A stretch of DNA of 64,000 nucleotides, from positions 1 to 64,000 of the forward strand of contig NZ_BMND01000019.1 of the NCBI RefSeq assembly GCF_014646275.1, given 5' to 3'. The position numbers and the translations under genes were made by a program. Under the pieces are notes generated by a model, which did no database searches, was not told where the DNA came from, and saw only the letters and a program-made list of their open reading frames with translations. Positions 25,695-34,773 of this stretch are shown here, piece after piece; within the stretch, counting starts at the first letter, position 1, and every line of letters starts with the position of its first letter. The stretch comes from Streptomyces kronopolitis. GTDB taxonomy: Bacteria > Actinomycetota > Actinomycetes > Streptomycetales > Streptomycetaceae.

Positions 25695-27041
25695 TCACGA
25701 GCGGTCGAGCCACCGCACGTCATACCCCGCCAGGGTGACGCTCCTGCCGTCCACGGTCACCGTGACAGACCGCTTGCCGGTGTTGACCAGCAGCGCGGTG
25801 CGGTCGTCGGCGAGCCCCCGGACCTCCGGGCGGCCGGTGTCGAGGTCGTGCGGGCCGCTGCCCGGCGGGAAGGCGCGCGCGAAGCGGGACAGCAGCGTCA
25901 TCATCGGCAGCTCCCTGCCGCCGTCGTCGAGCCGGGTGCTGGTCCACAGGCATCCGGGGCAGTCGGCGCCCTCGGTCTCCGGGTTCCAGTAGAAGCCGCC
26001 GGCGGCGCCGCCGGCCGTCATCTCGATCAGTGCGGTGGCCTGCGCGGCGGTCCGGGTGCGCTCGCTCCACCGGGCCCGGTTGTCGTTCTCGTCGGCGACC
26101 TCCACGTACCACTCCGCCCACCACAGCGGCAGCCCGCTCTGCTTGCGCAGCCATCGCCCCACATCGGCGAACTTCCGGGCGGCGGCGAACGGGTCGGGGG
26201 CGTAGCGGTCGTCCTTGCTGTAACTGGAGCCGTCGACGACCACGAAGTCCGCGCCGGCCTTGTGGCGGTTCCAGTAGGTGAAGGCGTCGAGGGTGCGCCG
26301 GTCGATGCTTCCCCAGGGGCCCTTGAGGTCGGAGGCGTAGGTGTCGTCGCCCGGTACATGGCTGTCCATCACCAGATAGGGGCCGCCGACCTGATTGGCG
26401 CCGTTCACCTTCTTCAGCGCGCGGTAGACGAGGTTGTAGAGGCGGGTGTAACCCTCGTAATTCCAGCGGCCCTTGGCGTCGTCGAAGAATCCCTTGAATT
26501 CATTCCAGACGACATAGTGGCGGACGTCCGGAAAGCGCTGGGCGATCTTTCCGGCGAGGGCGGCGAAGTCCCCGTAATGCTGTGGGTCGGGGGCTTTTTC
26601 CAGGGCGTTCCAGTCGGTGTGGCCGGCCGTGCCGCCCTTCATCCAGTCGGGCGCGCAGCACAGGGTCACCACGGGCGTGCCGCCGGTGCGCCGGATCAGC
26701 GCGAGGCGGCGGTCCAGGTCGGCGAAGTCGTACTGCCCCGGGCGGGGTTCGGGGTTGTCCGCGCCCCAGCCCATGATGTGCTGGTTCTGCGGCATCGGAC
26801 GGTCGTGCAGCAGCTGGGCGGCCCGGGCCGTGGACGCGTCGGTTCCGGTGTCCGCGCTGAATTGCGTGTGGGTGAATCCCCAGCCGATGGCGGGGCCGGT
26901 GACGCCCGGCCGGACGGGCCGTTTCCCGTCCTGTTCGCGGTCCCCCGGAAGGGAACAGATGACCACCAGTATCGCCAGCGCCGCCAGCCCGGCAGCGATG
27001 GCGATGAACCTGCTCTGACGTTCCCCGGCACGACGGCGCAC
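25695..27041 (-). CDS. Membrane-anchored GH39-like glycoside hydrolase
   Basis: A 448-residue protein. A basic start and hydrophobic segment (about residues 10-30, FIAIAAGLAALAILVVICSL) anchor or export it, followed by a (beta/alpha)8 clan GH-A domain. HYVVWNEFKGFF contains the NE acid/base Glu, and PLWWAEWYVE the probable nucleophile Glu. A small beta domain closes the chain. It resembles GH39 enzymes and is often labelled xylan 1,4-beta-xylosidase in related genomes. Its place beside an exopolysaccharide operon recalls PslG, the GH39 hydrolase of the Pseudomonas Psl locus, so trimming or release of the local polymer is a better guess than xylan breakdown. The GTG start has no clear Shine-Dalgarno. 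Confidence 0.75.
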   Translation of the reverse strand: MRRRAGERQSRFIAIAAGLAALAILVVICSLPGDREQDGKRPVRPGVTGPAIGWGFTHTQFSADTGTDASTARAAQLLHDRPMPQNQHIMGWGADNPEPRPGQYDFADLDRRLALIRRTGGTPVVTLCCAPDWMKGGTAGHTDWNALEKAPDPQHYGDFAALAGKIAQRFPDVRHYVVWNEFKGFFDDAKGRWNYEGYTRLYNLVYRALKKVNGANQVGGPYLVMDSHVPGDDTYASDLKGPWGSIDRRTLDAFTYWNRHKAGADFVVVDGSSYSKDDRYAPDPFAAARKFADVGRWLRKQSGLPLWWAEWYVEVADENDNRARWSERTRTAAQATALIEMTAGGAAGGFYWNPETEGADCPGCLWTSTRLDDGGRELPMMTLLSRFARAFPPGSGPHDLDTGRPEVRGLADDRTALLVNTGKRSVTVTVDGRSVTLAGYDVRWLDRS

Positions 27042-27150
27042 ATTGAGCAGATTAGCCAGTGAACGAGCGGGTGCACCGGGCTTTCTGAGTAACAGTTCTG
27101 TTCTGGTACCGGGAAAACGCCGGGATAATCCGTGTACGCGCGGGGGCGCC

Positions 27151-28284
27151 GTGACCGATCATGGCGGTATGTGTGCCGATCATGTCCAGCCGTCCGCCAC
27201 CGAGGAGTCCCTTCCGCTCCGGCTGACCATGGACGACAGCGACTCGCCGTCCGATGTCGTCGATGCGCTCTTCCTGGGCCGGTTCGCCAAGGGGGAGCAG
27301 CCCTTCGCCCGGAGCCGGTCCGTGGACCGGGTGCGGTCCGGGCTGACGCTGCTGCCACCGGGCGCCCGGATCCTGCGCGCGGCGAGCGACGAGGACCGCA
27401 GCGCCACGCTCGCCGAGGGGGACGGCTACACGCTGCTGGTCTCCCGCTGGAACCGCGGCGCCGATGTGACGGTCACCGCCGTCACCGACGAGCGCGCCGA
27501 GGCGGTGCTGGGGCAGGCCACCGACGGCGCCGAGGACGAGCCGGCCCCGCAGCCGGCGAACGTCCCGATGGGCTTTTGGTACTTCTCCCCGCGCCGCGGG
27601 GAGAAGTACCGCACCTCCCGGCAGATCTCGGCCGGGACCTGGGAGGAGATCCGCCCCAACTACACCGCGCCGGTGGCCGAGGCGATGGACCGGCTGATGA
27701 AGGTGTCGCCCGACGAGATCGCCGGCCGGCTGCTGCTGCTGCACGGCCCGCCCGGCACGGGCAAGACCTCCGCGCTGCGCACCCTGGCCCGCTCCTGGCG
27801 GGACTGGTGCCAGGTGGACTGCGTGCTGGACCCGGAGCGGCTGTTCAACGACGTCGGCTATCTGATGGACATCGCGATCGGCGAGGACGACAGCACCGGC
27901 AAGGGCCGCTGGCGGCTGCTGCTCCTGGAGGACTGCGACGAGCTGATCCGCGGCGAGGCCAAGCACGCCGCCGGGCAGGCGCTGTCGCGGCTGCTCAACC
28001 TGACGGACGGTCTGCTGGGCCAGGGCCGGAACGTCCTGGTCGGGGTGACCACCAACGAGGATCTGGAGCGGATGCATCCGGCGGTGATCCGCCCCGGCCG
28101 CTGCCTGGCCCGGGTCGAGGTCGGCCCGCTGAGCCGCGCCGAGGCGGTGCGCTGGCTCGGCACGGAGGAGGGCATCGGACGCGAGGGCGCCTCGCTGGCC
28201 GAGCTGTACGCGCTGCGCCGCGGCACCCGTCCGGCGTCGGTCCCGGCCCAGGACGCGGGGGCCGACGCGGGCCTGTATCTCTGA
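27151..28284 (+). CDS. DUF5925-type AAA ATPase
   Basis: A 377-residue protein. The N-terminal domain (SPSDVVDALFLGRFAKGEQPF onward, about 120 residues) is the DUF5925-type domain found almost only in actinobacteria. It is followed by an AAA module: Walker A HGPPGTGKTSALRTL, Walker B LLLLEDCDEL, sensor-1 VTTNED, and a GR(C) arginine-finger-like HPAVIRPGRCLARVE. In these proteins the AAA part is proteasomal-ATPase-like, but the role is unknown. The start could be GTG at 27151 (G-rich stretch just upstream) or ATG at 27169 without a visible ribosome site. Probably monocistronic; the following DUF5954 gene is 93 bp away. Confidence 0.8.
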   Translation: MTDHGGMCADHVQPSATEESLPLRLTMDDSDSPSDVVDALFLGRFAKGEQPFARSRSVDRVRSGLTLLPPGARILRAASDEDRSATLAEGDGYTLLVSRWNRGADVTVTAVTDERAEAVLGQATDGAEDEPAPQPANVPMGFWYFSPRRGEKYRTSRQISAGTWEEIRPNYTAPVAEAMDRLMKVSPDEIAGRLLLLHGPPGTGKTSALRTLARSWRDWCQVDCVLDPERLFNDVGYLMDIAIGEDDSTGKGRWRLLLLEDCDELIRGEAKHAAGQALSRLLNLTDGLLGQGRNVLVGVTTNEDLERMHPAVIRPGRCLARVEVGPLSRAEAVRWLGTEEGIGREGASLAELYALRRGTRPASVPAQDAGADAGLYL

Positions 28285-28377
28285 CCTCCGGCCCCGGTCC
28301 GCCCGGCGCACGGCGGAAAGGCTGATCATTTGCGGCGTTCCGGCCCGCCTCCCGCCGCCCGCCACAACAATGAGTGC

Positions 28378-29397
28378 ATGGACGACGACTGGAAGCGACA
28401 GCTCGATCGGCTGCACGAGGGCCTGGTCCGGCGGGACGACCCGGCCGAGTGGGTGACCGAGGCCGATGCCGTGCGGGCCTCCCGCCGCTATCCGTATCTC
28501 ATGCTCCGCGGCCCGGTCTTCGGCCTCGCCGCACAGGACCCCGGCGGCTCGGCGCCGTGGCGCCTGGTGCGGTCCGTGACCAGCGGCGCGCCCCAGGACG
28601 TGCGGGACGGCCTGAACTCCCTGCTGTGGTTCCGGGCCCGGGACGACACCGACGACCCCGCGGAGCGGCGGGAGTTGCTGGCCGCGGTGGCGGTGCTGGA
28701 ACGTGAACCGGTCGACGAGCTGACGGTCCTCGGGGTGCGCTACCGCGTGGTGCGCGGGGAGGAGTTCGCCCGCGTCGGCGAGAGCGGCCCGGAGCCGCCG
28801 CGCCCCACGGACCCGGAACCCGCCGACCCGTCGTGGGAGGAGCACCGCCGCGACGCCCCGGTACCCGACCCCGGCTTCGCCCTCACCCCCGGCCGGGAGG
28901 ACGGCCTGATGGCCGGCGCCATGAAGCTGGCGCTGCGGGACCTGGTCTACACCGGGGCGCACTTCCCCAAGGAGATGCGCGCGGATTCCACGCGGGCGCT
29001 CACCTCCCATCCGGAGGTCGTGCTGCTGCCCGTCGGCTTCGGTGTGGTGGAGCACGACGGACGGGGCTGGCGGCCGAGGGGGGCGCTGCGGGCGAGCCCG
29101 CACGACGCTCGGCAGCAGCTCTTCGGCGGGCTGACCGAATCCTGGCCGCTGCTCTACGGGTTCGACGACCGGGAGCGGGCCCGTTACGCGCGGGCCGCCG
29201 CGGAGTTCCGGGCCGCGGGCCGCGCCGACGAGTTGCGGGTGGACGACGAGCTGTTCCGGATCTGCCGGGTCGAGCGGATGGTCCGCTGCGGCCCCGACGG
29301 CCCGGAGCCGCCCCGCCCCTCGGACGCGGACCACTACGGGCCGACGAAGATGCATCCGAGGATGGACGAGGACGGCACCGTGCACCACGGCGAGTGA
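28378..29397 (+). CDS. DUF5954 family protein
   Basis: A 339-residue acidic, soluble protein of a Streptomyces-restricted family (DUF5954). It is rich in EPPRPTD/EPPRPSD-like elements that occur once in each half, around residues 140 and 315, and VLGVRYRVVRGEEFARVG pairs with VDDELFRICRVERMVR, so the protein looks like an internal duplication. No catalytic motif is recognised. The ATG at 28378 lacks a strong ribosome site. It ends 39 bp from the convergent mgtA gene. Confidence 0.75.
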   Translation: MDDDWKRQLDRLHEGLVRRDDPAEWVTEADAVRASRRYPYLMLRGPVFGLAAQDPGGSAPWRLVRSVTSGAPQDVRDGLNSLLWFRARDDTDDPAERRELLAAVAVLEREPVDELTVLGVRYRVVRGEEFARVGESGPEPPRPTDPEPADPSWEEHRRDAPVPDPGFALTPGREDGLMAGAMKLALRDLVYTGAHFPKEMRADSTRALTSHPEVVLLPVGFGVVEHDGRGWRPRGALRASPHDARQQLFGGLTESWPLLYGFDDRERARYARAAAEFRAAGRADELRVDDELFRICRVERMVRCGPDGPEPPRPSDADHYGPTKMHPRMDEDGTVHHGE

Positions 29398-29436
29398 GCC
29401 GGCGCGGACCGGCCCGCCCACCGTTGCCCTCCCCCT

Positions 29437-32157
29437 CTACAGCCAGCTGTGGAACCTGCGGATGTACCAGGTCTTCACCCACTGGGTGAGGGCGCAGTAG
29501 GAGAGCAGGACCGCGATCAGCCAGGGGAAGTAGCTCATCGGCAGTGCCACCATGCCGAGCCCGGCGGCCAGCGGCGAGAAGGGCAGGAACAGCCCGGTGG
29601 CCATCGCCAGGGCCGTCATCACCATGACCGGCCAGGACGCGCGGGACTGCAGGAAGGGGATCCTGCGGGTGCGGATCATGTGGACGATCAGGGTCTGCGA
29701 CAGCAGTCCCTCGATGAACCAGCCGGACTGGAAGAGCGCCTGATGGGCCTCGTTGTCGGCGCCGAAGACGTGCCACATGATCAGGAACATCGCGATGTCG
29801 AAGACGGAGCTGATCGGTCCGATGGCGACCATGAACCGGCCGATGCCCCGCGCGTCCCAGTTCCGCGGCCTGCGCAGGTATTCGGGGTCCATCCGGTCCC
29901 ACGGGGTGGCCAGCTGGGAGACGTCGTAGACCAGGTTCTGGATGAGCAGATGGATCGCCAGCATCGGCTGGAAGGGGAGGAACGCGGAGGCGACGAGGAC
30001 GGAGAAGACGTTCCCGAAGTTCGAACTGGCCGTCATCTTCAGGTACTTGATGGTGTTGCCGAAGGTGGTCCGCCCCTGGGAGACGCCGTCGCCGAGGACG
30101 CCGAGGCTCTTCTCCAGCAGGATGAGGTCCGCGGACTCCCTGGCGATGTCCACGGCGGTGTCCACGGAGATGCCGACATCGGCGTCGCGCAGCGCGGCCG
30201 CGTCGTTGACGCCGTCGCCGAGGAAGCCGACCGTGTGCCCGCGGGCCTGCAGCGCCCGCACGAGGCGGGCCTTCTGCACCGGGGTGACCTTGGCGAACAC
30301 CGTGGTGCGGGCGGCCAGTTCGCTCAGTTCGGCGTCGGACAGGGCGTCGAGCGCGGCCCCGGGGACCACCTCGCCCACGGTGAGGCCGACCTCCGCGCAG
30401 ACCCGGGCGGCGACCAGTTCGTTGTCGCCGGTGATCACCTTGACGGTGATGCCCTGGTCCGCGAGGCCCTCCAGGGCGGCCGCGGCGTCCGCCTTGGGCG
30501 GGTCGAGGAAGGCCAGGAAGCCGAGCAGGGTCAGCCCGGACTCGTCCGCGACGCCGTAGGTGTCCCGGGGCTCGTCGACGGTCCGGGTGGCGACGGCCAG
30601 CACCCGCAGGCCCTGCCGGTTGTGCTCCTCGGCGATCCGGCCGGCGTGCCACCGCAGCTGCTCGGTGAGGGCGACCGTCTCGCCGCGGTCCCTCATATGG
30701 GTGCACAGGCCCAGGACTTCCTCGACCGCGCCCTTGGTGATCAGGACGTGCCCGTGGTCGCTCTCCCCGCCGGCCAGGGCGTTGCGGCGCAGGACGACCG
30801 ACATCCGCCGGCGGGCGAAGTCGAAGGGGATCTCGTCGACCGCCGTGAAACGCGCGTCGACGACAACCTCCTCGGCCTCGTGCATCCGGTCGATGACGGC
30901 CTGGTCCAGCAGGTTCTTCAGCCCGGTCTGGAAGTGGCTGTTGAGGTAGGCGTACTCCAGGACCTCGGGGTCCTGCCTGCCGTGCACATCGAGGTGGCGG
31001 TCCAGGACGACGCGGTCCTCGGTGAGGGTGCCGGTCTTGTCCGTGCACAGCACGTCCATCGCGCCCAGGTTCTGGATCGCGTTGAGCCGCTTGACGACGA
31101 CCTTGCGGCGGGACAGCGCGACCGCGCCGCGCGCCAGGTTGGTGGTGACGACCATCGGCAGCATCTCGGGGGTCAGCCCGACCGCGACCGCGACGCCGAA
31201 CTCGAAGGCGCCCTTCCAGTCGCCCTTGGTCAGCCCGTTGACGGCGAACACGGCGGGGACCATCACCAGCATGAAGCGGATCAGCAGCAGGCTGACCTTG
31301 CGGACGCCGTGGTCGAAGTTGGTCTGCGGGCGTTCGCCGGCCAGCGAGCCGGCCATCGAGCCGAAGTAGGTGTCCGCGCCGGTCGCCACGACCACCCCGG
31401 TCGCGGTGCCCGAGGTCACCGACGTGCCCATCAGGCAGAGGTTGCCGGCGTCCACCGGGTCGGCCGTGGGGTGCTGCCCCCGGTCGTCGCCGCGGAGGTC
31501 GTCCTTGGCGACCGGCAGCGACTCCCCCGACAGCGCGGCCTGCCCGACCATCAGGTCCTTGGCCGCGATCAGCCGCAGATCGGCGGGGACGAGGTCGCCC
31601 GCGGCGAGCTTGACGAGGTCACCGGGGACCACTTGGTCCATCGGCACCTCCAGGGTGGCGGGCTGCGACGAACGGCCGGCCCGGCGGCGGACCGCGCAGG
31701 TGGTGGTGACCAGCCGGCTGAGGGCGTCGGCGGCCCGGCCGGAGCGGAACTCCTGCCAGAAGCGCAGCAGTCCGCTGATCCCCACCATGACGGAGAGGAT
31801 GACCACGCCCGGGTCCTCGGGGTCCTGGACGTACATGACGGCGGCGAGCAGCACCAGGACGGCGATGAACGGGTTCGCGAAGGCCCTGGCCAGCTGGACG
31901 CCCCAGTGCGGCGCCTTCTCGTGGGCGACGGTATTGGGCCCGAAACGCTCCTGGCGCTCGGTGACATCGGAATACTTCAGGCCGTCGCGCCTGGCCTGCA
32001 CGTCCTGGAGGACCTGTGCGGCGGGGCGCGCGCTGATGCGGGCGAGCTTTTCGCCGGCGATTCGGGTACGGGCCTCGAATTCTGCGGCTTTTCGGGCTCG
32101 GCGGCCGCGGGGTCCGCGGCCCGGCGGAGCGAGCTTCTCCGGGGCGAGCATGGTCAT
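29437..32157 (-). CDS. mgtA: Magnesium-translocating P-type ATPase
   Basis: A 906-residue P3B-type ATPase. The actuator loop has the LSGES dephosphorylation motif, the phosphorylation loop is DKTGTLTEDRV with Asp373, and the hinge is GDGVNDAAALRDADVGI. The transmembrane half contains the MgtA-type VALLxPEM-like GLTPEMLPMVVTTNLARGA and the C-terminal SNFGNVFSVLVASAFLPFQPML. It imports Mg2+ under limitation. The first 60 residues are basic and probably disordered. The ATG at 32157 has GGGA 9 nt upstream. A long leader with hairpins and a strong short ORF precedes it. It is divergent from an envelope two-component system, whose box lies in the shared region. Confidence 0.95.
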   Translation of the reverse strand: MTMLAPEKLAPPGRGPRGRRARKAAEFEARTRIAGEKLARISARPAAQVLQDVQARRDGLKYSDVTERQERFGPNTVAHEKAPHWGVQLARAFANPFIAVLVLLAAVMYVQDPEDPGVVILSVMVGISGLLRFWQEFRSGRAADALSRLVTTTCAVRRRAGRSSQPATLEVPMDQVVPGDLVKLAAGDLVPADLRLIAAKDLMVGQAALSGESLPVAKDDLRGDDRGQHPTADPVDAGNLCLMGTSVTSGTATGVVVATGADTYFGSMAGSLAGERPQTNFDHGVRKVSLLLIRFMLVMVPAVFAVNGLTKGDWKGAFEFGVAVAVGLTPEMLPMVVTTNLARGAVALSRRKVVVKRLNAIQNLGAMDVLCTDKTGTLTEDRVVLDRHLDVHGRQDPEVLEYAYLNSHFQTGLKNLLDQAVIDRMHEAEEVVVDARFTAVDEIPFDFARRRMSVVLRRNALAGGESDHGHVLITKGAVEEVLGLCTHMRDRGETVALTEQLRWHAGRIAEEHNRQGLRVLAVATRTVDEPRDTYGVADESGLTLLGFLAFLDPPKADAAAALEGLADQGITVKVITGDNELVAARVCAEVGLTVGEVVPGAALDALSDAELSELAARTTVFAKVTPVQKARLVRALQARGHTVGFLGDGVNDAAALRDADVGISVDTAVDIARESADLILLEKSLGVLGDGVSQGRTTFGNTIKYLKMTASSNFGNVFSVLVASAFLPFQPMLAIHLLIQNLVYDVSQLATPWDRMDPEYLRRPRNWDARGIGRFMVAIGPISSVFDIAMFLIMWHVFGADNEAHQALFQSGWFIEGLLSQTLIVHMIRTRRIPFLQSRASWPVMVMTALAMATGLFLPFSPLAAGLGMVALPMSYFPWLIAVLLSYCALTQWVKTWYIRRFHSWL

Positions 32158-32310
32158 GGTGAATTCCCTTTCCGCGCAGGACGGCACGGCAAAGCCGCGC
32201 CGGCGTACGGAGTGGTGGAGTGTGGAGTGAGGAAGCGGGCGGGCGGCAAGGGCCTTTCCCGCGGTGCAGAAGAGGGTGAGGGTACGGGCGCGCGGCGCAC
32301 CGGCGTCAGG

Positions 32311-32329
32311 GCGCGGCGGCGTGCCGCGC
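32311..32329 (-). promoter_or_regulatory. Hairpin in the mgtA leader after the short ORF
   Basis: A 7-bp GC-only stem (GCGCGGC / GCCGCGC) with a 5-nt loop begins 20 nt after the stop codon of the leader ORF and about 155 nt before mgtA. A ribosome stalled or released at the ORF could influence its folding. Confidence 0.4.
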
Positions 32330-32348
32330 GACGGCGCTCGGGGAGCGG

Positions 32349-32393
32349 TCAGCCGGCCGGCAGGGCGCGGTGAGGACTTCGACCGGGGGGCAT
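32349..32393 (-). CDS. Proline-rich leader peptide of mgtA (14 residues)
   Basis: On the mgtA strand, ATG at 32393 encodes MPPGRSPHRALPAG and stops with TGA at 32349. Before it stands AGGAGGTGATC (32398-32408), an 11-nt perfect complement to the 3' end of 16S rRNA, with 9 nt between AGGAGG and ATG. This is far stronger than the mgtA ribosome site. Four of 14 residues are proline, including an initial Pro-Pro pair. In Salmonella the proline-rich mgtL ORF in the mgtA leader couples Mg2+ and proline levels to transcription; a similar mechanism is inferred here. It is too short to be found by ordinary gene callers. Confidence 0.6.
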   Translation of the reverse strand: MPPGRSPHRALPAG

Positions 32394-32437
32394 TCCCGAT
32401 CACCTCCTCCACTCGCGGGGCAACGGCCCGGATTCCT

Positions 32438-32466
32438 GTGCCGCCGGACAACACCGCCGGCGGCAC
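32438..32466 (-). promoter_or_regulatory. Hairpin at the 5' side of the mgtA leader
   Basis: A perfect 10-bp stem (GTGCCGCCGG / CCGGCGGCAC) with a 9-nt loop lies about 45 nt upstream of the leader ORF. It may be part of the leader RNA or a terminator-like barrier. No M-box signature was seen. Confidence 0.45.
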
Positions 32467-32504
32467 CCGAAGGAAAGTAACACGCCCTTCCGGCGCAGGA
32501 GAAA

Positions 32505-32541
32505 CCTGAATCCGTCTTCAGGAATTTCAGTTTCCGTTCAG
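32505..32541. promoter_or_regulatory. CTGAA/TTCAG box between mgtA and the response regulator
   Basis: Four elements in fixed register: CCTGAA at 32505, then TTCAG at 32517, 32526 and 32537. The same register (offsets 0, 12, 21, 32) occurs at 34774-34810 before the LCP gene, with 3-base TCAG cores conserved. Direct repeats with about 11-bp spacing are typical of OmpR/PhoB-type regulators, so the adjacent response regulator is the probable binder. Confidence 0.65.
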
Positions 32542-32690
32542 TCGGTATCGGCTCGGGAATGATTCCCGGGGAGCGTTGTCGCAGATCCCACCGAGGCGGT
32601 TTCGCGGAAGGGCGGCGCCCTTGCGGAAATCGCCTCCCGCCGGGCGGACGGAAAGGCAATTCCCTTGCGGGATATGCCATCCTTGCCGGT

Positions 32691-33368
32691 ATGCGCATTC
32701 TGGTGGTCGAGGACGAGGAGGGGCTGGCCGACAGCCTGCGGCGGGGGCTGGCCCTGGAGGGCCACTGGGTCGATGTCACCCACGACGGTCACCGCGGCCT
32801 CGAACGCGCCCGGGTCCGCGACTACGACGCCCTCGTCCTGGACGTGATGCTCCCCGGCCTGAACGGGTACGAGGTCTGCCGCCGGCTGCGGCACGCGGGG
32901 GACACCACCCCCATCCTGATGCTGACCGCCAAGGACGGCGAGCACGACGAGGCCGAGGGGCTCGACTCGGGCGCCGACGACTACCTCGCCAAGCCCTTCT
33001 CGTTCGTCGTGCTGCTGGCGCGGCTGCGGGCGCTGGGCCGTCGTGCGCAGCAGGTGCACTCCCCCACGCTCCAGGCGGGGGACCTCGTCGTCGACACCGT
33101 CGCTCGCCGCTGCCGCCGGGGGGACACCGAGATCGAACTCACCGCCCGTGAACTCGCCGTCCTGGCCTGTGTGATGGCGGGGGACGGCGGCACGGTCGCC
33201 AAGCTGCACATCCTGCACGAGGTCTGGGACTCGCCGCTGGACATGGACCCCAACATCGTCGAGGTCTACATCAGCTCGCTGCGCAAGAAGGTCGACGTCC
33301 CCTTCGGGCGGCGCGCCATCCGCACGGTGCGCGGGCTCGGCTACCGGATCTCTCCCGATGGCGGCTGA
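32691..33368 (+). CDS. OmpR-family response regulator
   Basis: A 225-residue regulator. The receiver domain covers residues 1-115 with the acidic pocket at residues 7-9, phospho-acceptor Asp51 (ALVLDVMLPG) and the conserved Lys of DDYLAKPF. It is followed by a winged-helix output domain (about 125-222) with LTARELAVLACVM, the NIVEVYISSLRKKV recognition helix and the wing IRTVRGLGYRI. The ATG at 32691 lacks a strong ribosome site. The last 11 bp overlap the histidine kinase gene. A CTGAA/TTCAG direct-repeat box lies 150 bp upstream and another before the LCP gene, suggesting autoregulation and control of envelope genes. Confidence 0.93.
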   Translation: MRILVVEDEEGLADSLRRGLALEGHWVDVTHDGHRGLERARVRDYDALVLDVMLPGLNGYEVCRRLRHAGDTTPILMLTAKDGEHDEAEGLDSGADDYLAKPFSFVVLLARLRALGRRAQQVHSPTLQAGDLVVDTVARRCRRGDTEIELTARELAVLACVMAGDGGTVAKLHILHEVWDSPLDMDPNIVEVYISSLRKKVDVPFGRRAIRTVRGLGYRISPDGG

Positions 33369-34749
33369 CCGGCTGCGCGCCCTGGTGCGCGCGCTGCCGC
33401 TGCCGCGCAGCGTCCGGGCGCGGGCGGCCACGGCGGCCGCGCTGGTCATGGCCATGGTCCTGGCCGTGGGCGGCGCCTGGCTGTACATGACGCTGACCGA
33501 CAACCTCCTGGACAACACCCAGGACCGCACCGAACTCGCCGCCCGCAAGGTGGCCGCCCGTACCGGCCCGCTGCCCCACCATCTGCCGCAGCCGGCCGGC
33601 GGCGTCGATGCCGTCGTCGTCCTGGACGCGCGGGGCAGGGCGCTCGCCGGCACCGGCCCGGACCCGACGGCCGGCGCCGCCGACCTCGCCGGCTTCCGGC
33701 CGGGCCCGGGCAGGGAGGCGAGCAGCAAGGTCCTGCCCAGGACGGCGGCCTTCGGCCAGCGCAGCCTGGCGGTCGTCGTGCGGGCGGACTCGGCGCAGGG
33801 CACCCGGTACGTCTACGCGCTGACCACGCTGGCCGACCTCAACGACGCCACCCGCGCGCTGGGTGTGACGCTGCTGGCGGGCGGTCCGCTGCTGATGGCG
33901 CTGGCCGCCCTCATCGCCTGGGCGGTGACCGGGCTCGCGCTGCGCCCCGTGGAGGCCATCCGCGCCGAGCTGGCGTCCGTGACGGCGAGCGAACTGGGCC
34001 GGCGGGTGCCCGATCCCAAGGGCAAGGACGAGATCACGCAGCTGGCCCGTACGGTCAACCTCACCCTCGACCGCCTGGAGCAAGCCGTCTCGCGGCAGCG
34101 GCAGTTCACCGCCGACGCCTCCCACGAGCTGCGCAATCCGATCGCCGCGCTGCGCACCGAACTGGAGGTGGCGCTGCGCACCGCGCGGGACCCGGACTCG
34201 GCCGCGTCCGTACGGCAGGCGCTGGACGCCGCGGTGCGCCTCCAGCGGATCGCCGACGATCTGCTGCTGCTCGCCCGGCTCGACACCCACCCGGTGCCGG
34301 CCGGGGAGCCGGCCGATCTGGCGCTGCTGTGCGCGGAGGAGGTCGCCCGGCGCCGCGACCCCCGGGTGCCGCTGGTGCTGGACGCGGCGGCTCCGGTGCC
34401 CGTACGCGGCGACGCCGTGCAGCTGGAGCGGCTGCTGGCCAACCTCGTGGACAACGCCCTGCGGCACGCCGCCCACGAGGTCCGCCTCGGCGCCGGCGTC
34501 GACCCGGCCACCGGGGAGGCGGTGCTGCGGGTCGCCGACGACGGGCCGGGCATCCCCCCGGAGGCCGCCGAGCGGGTCTTCGAGCGCTTCACCCGGCTGC
34601 ACGCCGCCCGCCACCGCGGGGGCGGCGGCACCGGACTGGGCCTGGCCATCGCGCGGGACATCGCACGGGCCCACGGCGGCGGCCTGCGGGTGGAGCCCAG
34701 CGAGCGCGGCGCGCTCCTGGTGGCCCGCTTCCCCGCGCGCGGAGCCTGA
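33358..34749 (+). CDS. Sensor histidine kinase
   Basis: A 463-residue kinase. Membrane helices at about residues 25-47 and 180-203 enclose an extracytoplasmic sensor of about 130 residues without a recognised fold. Then come a HAMP linker (LRPVEAIRAELASV), the H-box ASHELRNPIAALRTE with phospho-accepting His256, the N-box LLANLVDNALRH, the G1 box DDGPGIPPEAAERVFERF and the G2 box GTGLGLAIA. It partners the overlapping response regulator. The signal is unknown; genes around it (mgtA, LCP ligase, SEDS protein) point to cell-envelope or cation stress. Confidence 0.93.
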   Translation: MAADRLRALVRALPLPRSVRARAATAAALVMAMVLAVGGAWLYMTLTDNLLDNTQDRTELAARKVAARTGPLPHHLPQPAGGVDAVVVLDARGRALAGTGPDPTAGAADLAGFRPGPGREASSKVLPRTAAFGQRSLAVVVRADSAQGTRYVYALTTLADLNDATRALGVTLLAGGPLLMALAALIAWAVTGLALRPVEAIRAELASVTASELGRRVPDPKGKDEITQLARTVNLTLDRLEQAVSRQRQFTADASHELRNPIAALRTELEVALRTARDPDSAASVRQALDAAVRLQRIADDLLLLARLDTHPVPAGEPADLALLCAEEVARRRDPRVPLVLDAAAPVPVRGDAVQLERLLANLVDNALRHAAHEVRLGAGVDPATGEAVLRVADDGPGIPPEAAERVFERFTRLHAARHRGGGGTGLGLAIARDIARAHGGGLRVEPSERGALLVARFPARGA

Positions 34750-34773
34750 TGAGGACGCCGCCGGGCCCGGGAG

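Noticed and set aside
32158-32510. M-box (Mg2+) riboswitch in the mgtA leader
   Set aside because: None of the conserved M-box core sequences I know could be found; the leader is better explained by a short ORF plus hairpins.
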